Of a DNA stretch of 64,000 bases, positions 46,196-60,800 are shown piece after piece. Each line of letters begins with the position of its first letter. Within the stretch, counting starts at the first letter, position 1. The notes beneath the pieces are model-generated. The model was not told where the DNA came from, did no database searches, and saw only the letters and a program-made list of their open reading frames with translations. The stretch is from NCBI GenBank assembly GCA_025677815.1, contig JAIXMP010000022.1:682001-746000 (forward strand), written 5' to 3'. The position numbers and the translations under genes are program-made. The DNA is from Phascolomyces articulosus. Its lineage: Eukaryota > Mucoromycota > Mucoromycetes > Mucorales > Lichtheimiaceae.

Positions 46196-48230
46196 ATGCT
46201 ATTTGTACAAACTAATGATATACTTCAGAATAATACAACAGAGTTTCCAGTAACAACTGAAGTTCCTGTCCACCCCGATAAAAAAGCTCCCACTCTATTA
46301 CGCCGTTCGCCATCAAGGGGTGGCGGATCATCTTCTCTTGCCAGTTATAATCAATCTGATCAACAACAATATCATTCAGAGACCAATCAACCACCGTTAC
46401 CACGACCAAAACAACTTAATCGCACATATATTCAATGGGCATGTATAAAAATAGAACAATTTATCTCTTCTCTTTTATCACTGTCAATATTGACCGTGAT
46501 TTGTACTATTGCTTTTGCACAAAATGCCTATCGTGCATTAACCGAACGAGGACGTATTGTCAATTCTGATGAGCATAATGATCCAGAGGAAAAAATCGTT
46601 GCGGACGAATGCTATTATATTAAACGATGGGGATATGAACCACGGATTTACGATATAGTGACTGATGATGGATACATTCTTCGCATGTATAGAATCATGA
46701 GTAACAACTGCAAAAATAGCAACAATAATAACTCTTTATCAAGTATGTAACAGTGCATATTTGTTGGTATTATCACACCCCTCACTCCTTTTTTTTACTA
46801 AAGTGAAATTGCATACAGCTACTGACCTATTTGCTTCCTTGTATTTTAATTTATTTTTGTTTTTGCTTTAGATAAGCGCCCCGTGCTGCTTGGTCATGGT
46901 CTTTTCCAATGTAGTGGAGACTTTATTTTAAACGAAGAAAAATCTCTGGCATTTGTTCTTGCTGATCAAGGATATGATGTATGGCTTGGAAATACACGAG
47001 CGGCAGGGTCTTTTGATCACGTTTCATTATCGTACCGAGATCCTGAATATTGGGCGTGGGGTTTAAAAGAACTCGGTATATATGATTGGCCTACTATGAT
47101 CGATTTTATTCGAGAAGAAACAGGTTGTCACAAGGTGAGCAGAGACTTGTTTAAGGAAACAAAGGGGTGAAATCATACTAATAACCCGTATTATTTAGAT
47201 TGCATACATCGGTCATTCACAAGGCACTTCGATGGCCTTCGTTGGACTGAAACTTCGGCCCGAGATTGCTGAAAAGCTCAGCTGTTTTGTTGCACTAGCT
47301 CCAGCAGTCTTTTCAGGAACATTGACAAAGTATGTATAAGTTTCTTGGCAAACAAACGAATACTTTGGGATTAAATGTGTGCTGAGAAATTTGTGTATAT
47401 TTATACCTGTATTCTGTCGTACAATTTGATTTGGCTTTAGTACTTTTCCGTTGAAGCAACTGATCGCACTGAATAAACGTACTTATACATTAATCTTTGG
47501 TAAGAAAAAAAAAATGAAATAGAAAGTACACCTTTTTCGATGGATCAAAATTAACAAGTATGAAAAAATTTATTGCATAGGATCTGGAGCATTCTTGCCA
47601 ATAATGACATTTGCGCAACGTGTATGTAATCCTGTACTCTTTTCTTACATGGCTTATAGCATGTTTGCATACTTGTTTTCATGGTGGGATACCCATTGGC
47701 TTCGACGAAGAAAACCGAAATATTTTCAATTTACCCCAAGACCTGTATCATCTCAGCTGATCTCTGATTGGATGGAAGGATGGGGAAAACGTGGTGTGCT
47801 TCTTTATGTTACTGATGCAGTATCAAGTCCTATCACTTCTATCAGCACTATGGGCTTATCATCATCGACACCAGGATATGTGCCTTTGACTGTATTTTAT
47901 GGAACTGATGATTATTTAGTGGATGGAGAACGTTTTGTTCAAACATTTGATGGCTATGAGAACTATGGTCGAAGGGTGTCACCTCAGGACATACCTTATC
48001 TAAAAGCAACAGCTACAAAAGGTGGAGGAGGAAGCGGCAAGAGTAGCTTATTTCCCATGCTCAAACTCGTCCATGCTCAATGCATCGATGGGTATGAACA
48101 CATGGATACCATTTTTGGGTATGACAATATAATAACAACGTACCCTGCTGTATTCAATGCGTTATCTACTGCTCAATGGAATTCAGCCAATTCTACTGCT
48201 ACCAGTAATACTACTGTTGCATCATCATAA
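46196..48230 (+). CDS. Acid-lipase/steryl-ester-hydrolase-like alpha/beta hydrolase
   Basis: Five exons (46196-46742, 46872-47134, 47199-47329, 47441-47499, 47581-48230) give about 549 residues. A 90-residue polar N-terminus precedes one membrane segment (SSLLSLSILTVICTIAFAQ). The AB-hydrolase lipase start is YEPRIYDIVTDDGYILRMYR, then RPVLLGHGLFQCSGDF (oxyanion region), DVWLGNTRAAG and the nucleophile elbow IAYIGHSQGTSMAF. The Asp (VFYGTDDYLVDGE) and His (GYEHMDTIFG) complete the triad. This is the family of fungal TGL1/YEH steryl-ester hydrolases and animal lysosomal acid lipase; the N-terminal helix suggests ER or lipid-droplet membrane. The exact lipid substrate is not shown. Confidence 0.87.
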
Positions 48231-48859
48231 TATTATTACATATTCTTTTGTTGTCGCGACGTTATTAGATACTTTATATAATACACTTTATTTACTACCC
48301 TATGTTAATTTTTTATTACTTATTAATAATCATCATGTATTCTTTGTTGGGACACTCAATTACCATATCATTTTTGTTGTTGGGTTCATATTATTACTAT
48401 ATATCCTTCCAACAAAATTGGTGTCACAAAATTGATTCGTCGGATTACGTATGAATCCATAAAGCGTGTGATAACTTTGACCTGTCAGATTCACGTGAAT
48501 TTTTTTTTGCGGGGCATGGTTTGTCTTTTTTCAATTTTTAATGTACCATATTGATTTTAGATAAATCCTAATTGATTGAGTTACCAGAAGTAAAAGAAAA
48601 ATGCATCGCTAATTAATGATACCACCACCTTAATACTAGACTACAAATAGTCTAGTATCAATGTTTCGCAAAGCACCATAGTAACTTTCCTCTTTTAGGC
48701 CTCAGTCATATAAAACTGAATGAAAGAATTTCCTCTTTCAGAGAAAAATAAAAAGGCTGTTTGTGTTATATTTCTCTCCTGTTCTCTTTTTTCTTCTTAT
48801 GTGGCACCACTAAGTTTTCACTTTCTTTGTTGTTTTCTTTTTATATTATAATCTATACA
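48231..48859. other. Spacer with a perfect 11-bp inverted repeat
   Basis: 629 nt between tandem plus-strand genes. It carries the hairpin described separately at 48633-48658 and a C/T-rich leader before 48860. Confidence 0.4.
48633..48658. repeat. Perfect 11-bp inverted repeat with 4-nt loop
   Basis: Arms 48633-48643 and 48648-48658 (ATACTAGACTA and its complement) enclose CAAA. No mismatch. It is too AT-rich and too isolated to assign; a transcript hairpin in the 3' region of the lipase gene or the scar of a palindromic element are both possible. Confidence 0.6.
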
Positions 48860-50648
48860 ATGGTCTCATCGACTGAAGCAACTACTGTCAACCCCAAAAT
48901 AAAAAAAATACCGTCACTCTTAGAGCGTTCTGGTATACCTCCCTCTTTACAACCTGCTGTGTTGACAGCCATTCGCGCTTATGGTCTCACGTGGTCCATC
49001 ACCACCGTTCCAGGCGTCATTGGCGTGTTTCTCAAGGCACTAATACAAATGTCTCGTCAGCTTGCCAAATCATCCCCTTTGACAGCATCTGCACCTTTAC
49101 GTAAAGCATTGAATCGCGATCTACCACGCATAATCGGCAACAGCTTTTCACGTAACGGGTTTCCTTATCTTGTTGCCGGAGCATTAACGGGCCATCACTT
49201 TCTGGCATTTTTACTTCAACATCATCTCGTCAAGAGAAAACACACTATCAATATCCGACGTAAAACAGCCGTCTTTTTAACAGCAGCAGCAAGTATGTGG
49301 GCCGTACGTCGTGCGTTCCCTAATACAAAAACATTAGATTTTACATTCTTTACACTTGTACGAGGCTTGGATGTCTTGGCACATCGAGCCTACGATTCAC
49401 CTATGATAAAAAAAAATGTACCTTCTTGGATGTTGGAATATGGTAGTGTTGGTGTATTCACAATTGCTTGTACAGAAATTATGTTTACTTGGTTTTATCA
49501 ACCAGAATTGCTACCAAGGTAATTAATGTATATTTATGTCGATGGGGAGAAGAGAGTTGATGAAGACAAGATAATAACTGAAATCTATACTTTTATAGAT
49601 CATATTCACTTTGGATTACTAAAATGTCGGAAATGGATGATCGATTACTCAAGGCATTACGTGCTATTCGAAGCAAAGAATGGATCTATGGTGTAAGTTT
49701 ATTAGTGTTGTTTTGTGTAAATGATAGATTCCTTTGACGATAGAAAAAGCGACGAAAAAAACTTACCAACAAATATGCAAAAATTTATAGAAAGATACCG
49801 GTATGGAGAATTTATTGGGTGATTATGCCATTGAACTTGGGCTACCTAAAGAAATGGGAAATCCTATGAATGGTCGGATACCTTGCCAGTTGGTCCATCA
49901 AGGCCAAGAATATGGATGTGAAGTTTATAGCATGAATCGGTTTATTAAAGGCTTTATCAAAATATTTCCGGTAACTGTTATATAAATGAAGTTCGGTTTT
50001 ACATTACTTTATACTATTTGTTTGCTAACTGCGGCTGGCTATAAATTCATTTTATAGTTATACTTTACTGTACACTTTGGTCCTCATTTATTATTCCGTA
50101 CATCGCGTCTTATGCAGAATCCAGGCACAAGTTTGTTACATATACTTAGAGCTTCCACTCGATCATCTGCTTTCCTTGCCTCCTTTATCACCATCATCTG
50201 GTATTCTATTTGCCTCACACGAACACGGATAGGTCATCAATTACTCAATGTAAATCAAACTCGATTAGATGATACCCTTGGACCTTTCATTGGATGCATG
50301 TTATGCGGACTTTCACTTTTGATTGAAAGTAGACATCGACGTGGAGAAATGGCCTTGTATGTTGTACCTCGTGCCTTATATTCATTGACCGAAAAAGTAT
50401 TGGGGCCTTATCAAAAGGGACGTTGGTGGGAATCCATTGCTGCAGAAGGTGCAGAAACCTTATTATTTGCCGGTTCAGTCACACTTCTCCTTGATGCCAT
50501 GTATAAAAACAAGTCAAATGTACGATCATCCGTCCGTGGATTATTATCATGGATTCTCGAAAGTGAATTACCAGCAGAAGAAAAGAAGAACAAGAATGAA
50601 ACAGAAACAACAAAAGAAAATAAATTGGATGGTCATGTTTCATCATAA
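48860..50648 (+). CDS. TMEM135-like multi-pass membrane protein
   Basis: Four exons (48860-49518, 49599-49692, 49791-49970, 50058-50648) encode about 507 residues. Several hydrophobic segments are spread over the protein (e.g. SVGVFTIACTEIMFTWFY and SSAFLASFITIIWYSICL). The middle has CQLVHQGQEYGCEVYSMNRF, an analogue of the Cys/His block that precedes the conserved C-terminal half. Later parts are RSSAFLASFITIIWYSICLT, GPFIGCMLCGLSLLIESRHR and RGEMALYVVPRALYSL, which resemble the Tim17-like and C-terminal regions of the TMEM135 family. Members act in peroxisomal and mitochondrial lipid homeostasis. I judged the family from motif order only; another fungal integral-membrane family is possible. 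A polar Lys/Glu-rich tail ends the protein. Confidence 0.6.
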
Positions 50649-51010
50649 TTAGTTAAATATCCCTTTTATCCCACATCTATACAGATTCCCATATGCACAT
50701 ATATAATTAAAACCTAGTAATAGTAATATAATAATATAATAATAAGTTAACAGAAGCATATAACAAATGATCCAGACGTTTCGAAACGATTAGATATTAT
50801 GACATCATCACCGATCTCCCAACCACCTCAATTGTCCAAAATTAGCAACGCATAGACCAGCTAAGTGTACTGGTTCCTGACAATCTCCGCTTTTGTTGCC
50901 TTCGTTCTCACACTGGAACCCAACTTTTTTTTTTGAAAAAAAAAAACCACACTTTATTTGACTCACCACAATACATTCAGAAAAGCTCACGCATAACAAT
51001 AATAATAGCA
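50649..51010. promoter_or_regulatory. Promoter region of the zinc-finger gene
   Basis: 362 nt between tandem genes. It includes the 3' end of the TMEM135-like gene and the promoter of the zinc-finger gene. No gene seen. Confidence 0.35.
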
Positions 51011-52042
51011 ATGTCGTCCACTCTTACATTTCAACTGCGTAATAGTAACCATGGCCATCAGCTAAAAGACGAACTTACTCCAACCTCCATCAAAAAAACG
51101 ACGACAGAAGACTTGCCTTCGCCACCCACTTCTACTTATAGTAGTGATGAAGGGCCTAACGACCTTGTTGGAAGTTATGGTTTTGAAGGAGGCAATGACA
51201 GCATTGTAGGGAGTATTGGGTCTTTTTCTCGACGAGATTCTCTACCAACCCATTTCAATGCGTTGACTATTCAACAGTTTTCTACCTCTTTACCAGAAAA
51301 CTATACCATCGAACATAACGCCAACGCTTCAAATAAAAAAGCTACAACTCTAGCTCCACTCTCAGCAGCTGCACCATCATCTTCAATGCCAAAATCTATT
51401 CCAATTTTTACTACAGCAAGTCCTTTTCAACTGCAATATCGACGCCATTCGACACGACCAGAATCATTGGCACATTCACCAGCTTCTGTAGCGACAGCAG
51501 CAGCAACAGGTGGAAGGACGATTCGTCAACGTAGACAATCTGAATCATCCACATTAAATGGAAGAAAAGCTCTCCATCGTTGTGATGATTGCGGAAAGGT
51601 ATACAAACATCCCAACTGTCTGTCAAAACATCGATGGGAGCACTCGGAACAATGGGAATTGACAAGCAAATTGCTTTTGACCAAACATCAGCAGGTTCAG
51701 ATGTTGGAAGCAGCAGCTATCTTGGTTAGCTTGGATTCTTCTAGACAAGGACAAGGACAATGGCCATCTGTAGAAAACGGTTATTTAGAAGAGGAAGACG
51801 AAGGTGGTGAAGAAGAAAATGAAAATGAAATGGATGGTAGCAATAGGATGACATCTCCTAAAATAGCTGAAGAAGAGGAAGAGAATGATGATGATGATGT
51901 GGAGGTTTTTATCGATGATATGGAAGAAGATGGCGAAGAAAAGCATGAAATGGATCCATCGAAAATGGAAACATTGAATTTCCATCCACGTAGTAATAAT
52001 AATTTTATGACGACGTATTCCCGTTCTCGATTAATGAACTGA
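51011..52042 (+). CDS. Single C2H2 zinc-finger protein
   Basis: One exon of 343 residues. A Ser/Thr-rich N-terminal half contains a Pro/Ser patch (LPSPPTSTYSSDEGP) and candidate phosphorylation sites (FSRRDSLP, RRHSTRPE). The only finger is HRCDDCGKVYKHPNCLSKHR followed by WEHSEQW, a C-x2-C-x12-H-x4-H type that I know from fungal zinc-finger proteins. A helical stretch (LLLTKHQQVQMLEAAAILVS) and a strongly acidic tail follow. One finger with an acidic region suggests a transcriptional regulator; the targets are unknown. The start is the first ATG; the frame is open upstream but has no earlier ATG. Confidence 0.75.
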   Translation: MSSTLTFQLRNSNHGHQLKDELTPTSIKKTTTEDLPSPPTSTYSSDEGPNDLVGSYGFEGGNDSIVGSIGSFSRRDSLPTHFNALTIQQFSTSLPENYTIEHNANASNKKATTLAPLSAAAPSSSMPKSIPIFTTASPFQLQYRRHSTRPESLAHSPASVATAAATGGRTIRQRRQSESSTLNGRKALHRCDDCGKVYKHPNCLSKHRWEHSEQWELTSKLLLTKHQQVQMLEAAAILVSLDSSRQGQGQWPSVENGYLEEEDEGGEEENENEMDGSNRMTSPKIAEEEEENDDDDVEVFIDDMEEDGEEKHEMDPSKMETLNFHPRSNNNFMTTYSRSRLMN

Positions 52043-53023
52043 TTTATATATATATATTCTCCTTTATGGTATTTCTTATTATTGTACAACTTATTACTCT
52101 TTATTATACATACATCCACCATCTTATTCTTTATTTTAATCCTTTTTTTAGTTCCTCTCTCGCTTTTCACCCCATCCTTTTTTTTCTTTTTTTTTATTGA
52201 TAACGAAAAAGAAAATCAGTACATCCTTTTGTAAAAAACGAATCCCTCTTGAATAACAAGATTGATATTTAGTAAAAACTTATATAATGACCTTTCCTTC
52301 AGGATTTGGTTTGGCTGTCTGTCTGTAACGTAACGCCTTCCATTTATGGAAATAGTGATGTAGAAATAAAAGCAATGCAGAAAAAAAAAATCTTATCACC
52401 ATTTTGCATATAAAAGATATGATCTTCGAAATAAACCAAGTTAAAAAGGTGTCCACCCTATATGTGTTGCTGTCTGTTCTAAGTCCTATCATAATGGTGA
52501 AAGCAAGAAATATAATGACGAATATATAATAAAGTTAATGATGAAAGGTTTGATCTACCCAAATAATGTTTGTTTTTATAAGTTTCTGTGTTGTACGTAG
52601 AATAGATAGCTCAAAAAAATGAGAAGTTTTTTGAAACACGATTTATTGTGAATAAAGATAAACTCAAAGATAAAGATTATTTCTATTGTTCTATGTACAT
52701 CTTGTCTATTTACATAGTACGACCTCTCCTCATGGTTTATATCTGGCATGATGTGTTATTGAGAATGTATCTTAAAGAATTTAATATTTGATATGTGGTG
52801 GCTTTATCACGGATTTATGGTATTTTACAATATTATCAGGGACACAAATCCTATTTTTCGAATAATGTACATTCTTATTTCTAGGGCACCATAGTTTCTA
52901 AATTCTCTGAATGAAATGATTAAGCACATGTGGAAGAGTGAGCATTTAGAAAGAGCATCATGTCCTCTTTTTTAGTAGAGTCACGATAAAGAACCTTATC
53001 AAAAAAAAATATTACTTCTGTAT
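52043..53023. other. Intergenic region, no gene recognised
   Basis: About 1 kb of AT-rich sequence after the zinc-finger gene with T-rich tracts near 52145-52195. No coding signature seen. Confidence 0.45.
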
Positions 53024-53600
53024 GCGCTTTGGTGTAATATCTACGGTGGCATGTCTCATTTAAGCAATACAAAACTTTTTCAGCAATGGTCTATAAAGAA
53101 AACAGAGCAGGGTCCTTTCTCCACAAATATGAGGAAAGCACATCAATGGGCCTTATTTTTTTGCATGGAGTTGTGGATACAAGTAGAATAACATTCAGAT
53201 CGACTAAATGATTATATTAAATCTTTTATTGTTTGAGCACTTGCATGGAAACGAAACAAGACGGGATGATTCAAGCAATAACGCGTGCTATGGTGGCAAG
53301 ACTTGCACGTCTTATTTCACTTGGTTTCCAAATATTGGTTTATTTTTACAGAAAAGCATAACCCTTTCGCACAAAGATGAACCAAACACACATTTTGGAA
53401 GCAGTGCCTCTCACCTTCCCGTGGTTGTTCCTGTTAATCAGGTTACGATCATTTCCTGAGAACGAAGAGGAGGCTCGTCGTAGTCTATTATCATATCTAA
53501 TAAAATATTATGTCCATCAATTGGTATAACAATAGGGTTTTTTGGGGGATAATAATGACGCATTGAAGTTGAGATGGTGATATTGGATTATTATGAAAGT
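53024..53600 (+). repeat. Partial, diverged copy C of the 1.5 kb repeat
   Basis: Matches the right-hand 0.55 kb of copies A and B, beginning abruptly at the point equivalent to 6332 of copy A (TTGGTGTAATATCTACGG), same orientation. Divergence by eye is roughly 15 percent with several small indels. Upstream of 53024 there is no similarity, so the copy is 5' truncated or the shared block is an independent sub-element. At the right edge it shares GCATTGAAGTTGA-like sequence with copy B but not copy A. Confidence 0.75.
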
Positions 53601-54404
53601 GATGTGGTTGTGGCATATACTCTTCAGAGGGGATAACTACTTCCACTGAAAAATTGACTATTTGTGTTGAAAAATAAATCAGTGATATTAGCATAAACAC
53701 CAGCATTCTCATCTGCGTTGAAAAAACATAACTTACAACAACTACTCTGACACATTGTTTGGAATAATATCCTGATGTAAGAAAAGTCAGAGAAAGGAAC
53801 TCTTGTTATAGAAACGCACTATGTATTCATTTCCTGACTTTTTTTTGCAGAATATATATTATATTTTTTGTAAGACTATCTATACAAATGTAATTAAAGT
53901 TTTGGTTTTATACCGTGTTATTGAAGATGATTATAATTTACGGTACAACTTATTTTTCACAAGTATATAAGGATTGCTACACTTTTAGTGACATTTTACC
54001 CATTTATCTACTTTTATTCTTTTGAACCGATCGGTTCTGTTCAAAATTATATTATTTCTAATTTTTCTGAGGGCACTAAAAAGATATTCATCTTTTCTTC
54101 TTTAATTCACATTGTAACACCAATTCCAAGTCCTACCATTATCATTCCAACATTGAATATGTATGTGCCTACACTATCTTTTGTACCCATCCTCTTTTTC
54201 AATTGTTTGCAAAATACACCATACATTGAATGATACATGACACAAATCTAAACTCTTCTTTTAACAAGATATTATTAAAGAATATGTTCTATTTCATATG
54301 TACAAAATAATCATATCATGATTTTTTTTTACTGCTAATTGTGCACAGGATATTTTTTTAAAGGTAGTGTCCATGATTCTTTGAGGCTCGGGTCTTTCTA
54401 TCGA
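53601..54404. other. Intergenic region 3' of HSP70
   Basis: AT-rich spacer. An 81-codon frame at 53988-54233 has no recognisable motif. It should contain the HSP70 polyadenylation site. Confidence 0.4.
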
Positions 54405-57347
<2,943 letters not shown>

Positions 57348-57874
57348 GATTATAGTTATAAGAAAAGAAGAAGAAGCAAAAAAAAAGGGGAAAGGACAGA
57401 CCTGCTTAAATATCGCGACTGTTTAGCGCCCGAATAAAGTTACAAAAACGCACTCGTTTGGAATCATGAAGAAATCGGTGGAAGTTCCATTTCGACACCC
57501 GCCCCTTTTATTCAGTAAATGACTGCTTAAAAAAATAATAGCTCAATACGGCTTTTCTCTTGCGTGACATAATGCGCGCGCCTCATTTTTCTTTTTCTGC
57601 TCCTATATACCAAGCCCACGTATGCTCCTCCTTCTCATCTTTTTTTCTTGGTTCCCAGATTAAAAAATAGTGTATTTTTCTTTTTTTCATTGTTGAACTT
57701 GTTCTTTATCGATGAATGTTTATATATATATATATATATATATATGAAGAAGAAGGGAAGATGTATTGATCATGGAAGAAGGGAGAGAGAGAAGGGGGTT
57801 GGTAAAAAAGATATATAGCGTGGTTTGGAATTTAGCTTTTTTTCAAGATAAAAAGGATTACATTATTATTATTT
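57348..57874. promoter_or_regulatory. HSP70 promoter region and coatomer alpha 3' end
   Basis: 527 nt between two minus-strand genes. It has a TA microsatellite (57720-57744). I looked for heat-shock elements and saw only an imperfect cluster of GAA/TTC near 57470-57496. Confidence 0.4.
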
Positions 57875-60800
57875 TTAAATCATGATACGAAGACCTGATG
57901 CCTTGACACCAATTTGTGCCAATCCACAAATCGTACATAATTTTCCTTCGTGTTCAGGCTTATACGATGAACGACAATAAGGACAAGTGGATGTAGGTGA
58001 TCCTCGATAGATAGGTTCCAAAGAAATACCACAAACAACAAATGGATTGTATTGATCATAGTTTAGTTCAATTTCATCTTTCAGGTTACGTTCACATACA
58101 GATTGGATTTGACGTGCCTAAGTCATCATAAGATCATGGTGAATATCCGAGATTTATCACTAGAATAGAATAGAAAGAAAGAAAAATGCTATATAATAAT
58201 ACCTCATCTGCCACAGTTTTTGGTGGTGCCAATTCCAATAATCGACGAGCAAATTGAGACGCTGTATTAAAGTTCTTGAGCTTAAAAGCTTGTTTTGTTG
58301 CTTGTCGAAGAGCCAATTGAGAATGTCGTACATCCAACTGACAATGGGTAAAATAAGCAGCCAATTCCAGAGCACGTTTGGGATCACCTGATGCACCACG
58401 ACGTTCTTGTTCTAATTGAAGGCCGGTTATATATTCTCGACACACATCAATCAATTCATTAACGGTACTTGCTTCTTCACTATTAGCAACAACTGTAAAC
58501 AAGACTGAATGAAGTAATTGCTTAAACTGCGCTGCGGCGGCCACCAATTTACCCCCCGTAAATAATCGATAGGCTTGCTGCAACTGATTGGATTTCAAAT
58601 TTTCAAAACTATAGACAACGACAGGGAAACTAGAACGAATATTGGATTCTTCAGGATTACGACGAATAGGACTGAACAAGTTGGGATTGGAAGCAATAGG
58701 TGAAAGACTGACTCTGGAAGCTTGATAAATAGACATGAAATGGTGTTTGAGGGGTTCAAAATTGACAATACCCACTTGACGATTCAAGGCTTGCATGGCA
58801 CTTTCAAATGAACCTGCTGCAATATGATCCACAGCTAACGGGGAATTTTGACTCCAAATAGCAACTTCATTTGTACCAGCCGTAGGTGCCACAAACTCAG
58901 CCGTTGCTTGTGCAGCTGCTTGACTAATCTCGGCATCCAGATCTGCTTTGATATCATCATCAACATCCCAACCACCTCCTTCTTCATCCTCTTCTCCTTG
59001 GCCCAAATCCAATTGTCCTGCTTCAGGTGTACCAAACAAATCATCTTCGGCGGGTGTTTTGCTAGATAATCCAGGAATACCCAAATCATCATCTTCATCC
59101 ATACCCCAATCGCCTGCACCTTCAGTTACATTTTCATCATAGCTAAAGGCAGGTGCAGCTGTGCCACTGATACCACCAGTAGCAGAAGTATTACTTGCTT
59201 CAGCAGCAAAGGCGCCTTCAAAGAAACTCTTGGAAACAGTCAAAAGTGGCCAGTTTGGATCTTCAAGTTGCACCAAAGGTTTGGGGACAGCAGGTAATTC
59301 ACATGCATTGGATGGAAGTTGGATTTCACTTTCTTCTTTTCCTGATTGCGCCAAAATGGACTCTGCCTTTTCTGTTAAACCATGTGATTTGGCTGTCAAA
59401 TACGCCAATGGTCCTAAAATATTTACATGTGTATGTATAAGAAGGCAGACTTGTTTTCTCTTCTCACCCACCCTTAAAAAAAATACAAGCATCCAATCCC
59501 AATATATATATATATATATATATATCTTACCTTGACCCACTTGTTCCAATAATCGTACACGCTCTTCAATATCACCAAGATATAATGCATTTTGGAAACT
59601 TGAAATAGGATCATTACGAAGTTCAGCAATCTTGAGCATTTGTTGGAGATTCTTTTCATTACCCGTCACAAGGTACATGAAGGAAAGTCGATCATAACTC
59701 TTGGTACGTTGATACGCCATTTCTACAATCTTGTTTTTGTTTATAAACAATGATAATTGTGTTAGAACCATTTTTCGAAAAAAAAAATTTCATCATTCTT
59801 ATTTTTTTTGTTTGTTTATTTGTTGCTATTTACCTTAAAGTTGCCTTGACGCAAAGCTTCTGCGCCAAGTTTACTCCAACAATCAGGTTGATCCATGGTC
59901 TTTGCAGTTTCCACGGCAATATCCAAATTTCCACATTCTAAAGCAAGTTCGAACCGTGTTCGAGGATCACGTACAAAATGCAATGCAATCTAGAAAACAT
60001 AGCATAGGATGTGAGAAGATTTATCAAACAACATGCATTCTAAGATATCTATAGGGAGAAATGCATGCAACACATGTAAAAAAAGAAAAAGAAAGAAAAA
60101 TATACACAAACAACACACACACACATTAAAAAAGTGTGTGCATATTCCTTTTTTTTACCTCTGGATAACCCTTCTTTTGTAGATAAGCAATGATAGATTG
60201 GCCCACCAAATTCGAATTACGAATAATATGTAACACTTCTTCATATTGTCTCTTGACCAAGGCCAATTTGAAACGATATTCGGTTGGATCAATCTTGATA
60301 GTACGTGGCATGGCTTCACGATCCAATACATGAAGTGTTTTACCCTTGACACGTGTCAAATAGACGGGTTGATCCAGTGTTCGAATAATTCCACTATCGC
60401 TATATTTACAATCATGAATTTTTGAAATTGAGTTCTAGGCACTCTCTGTCTTTCTTTCTTTCATTTTTCTCCCCCCCCCCCAAAACCAATAGATATCCGT
60501 CTTTCTTACCCTTGTGGAAGAGCATATTTGATATGATTCAATGTACAGTAAATAAAGACTCCACTGTCATCCCAAGTACCACTCTTGATACGAATGGTTT
60601 CATGGACTTGGCATACTTGTTTCAAATTCTTGGTAGCGATTGTAATTGCTGAGGGTTGAAAAAAAAAGATATGCCTATGAGTATATAGAATATAATAACA
60701 GAAAGATAGGGAAAAAAAGGTTGAAAACTTACAATGTTTGCTAAGCAAAGCAACCATAGACATATCAGCATTCCATACAATATATTTCACAGAGGTAGCA

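Noticed and set aside
57470..57496. Heat-shock elements upstream of HSP70
   Set aside because: GAA and TTC triplets cluster here, but their spacing does not match the nGAAnnTTCn pattern.
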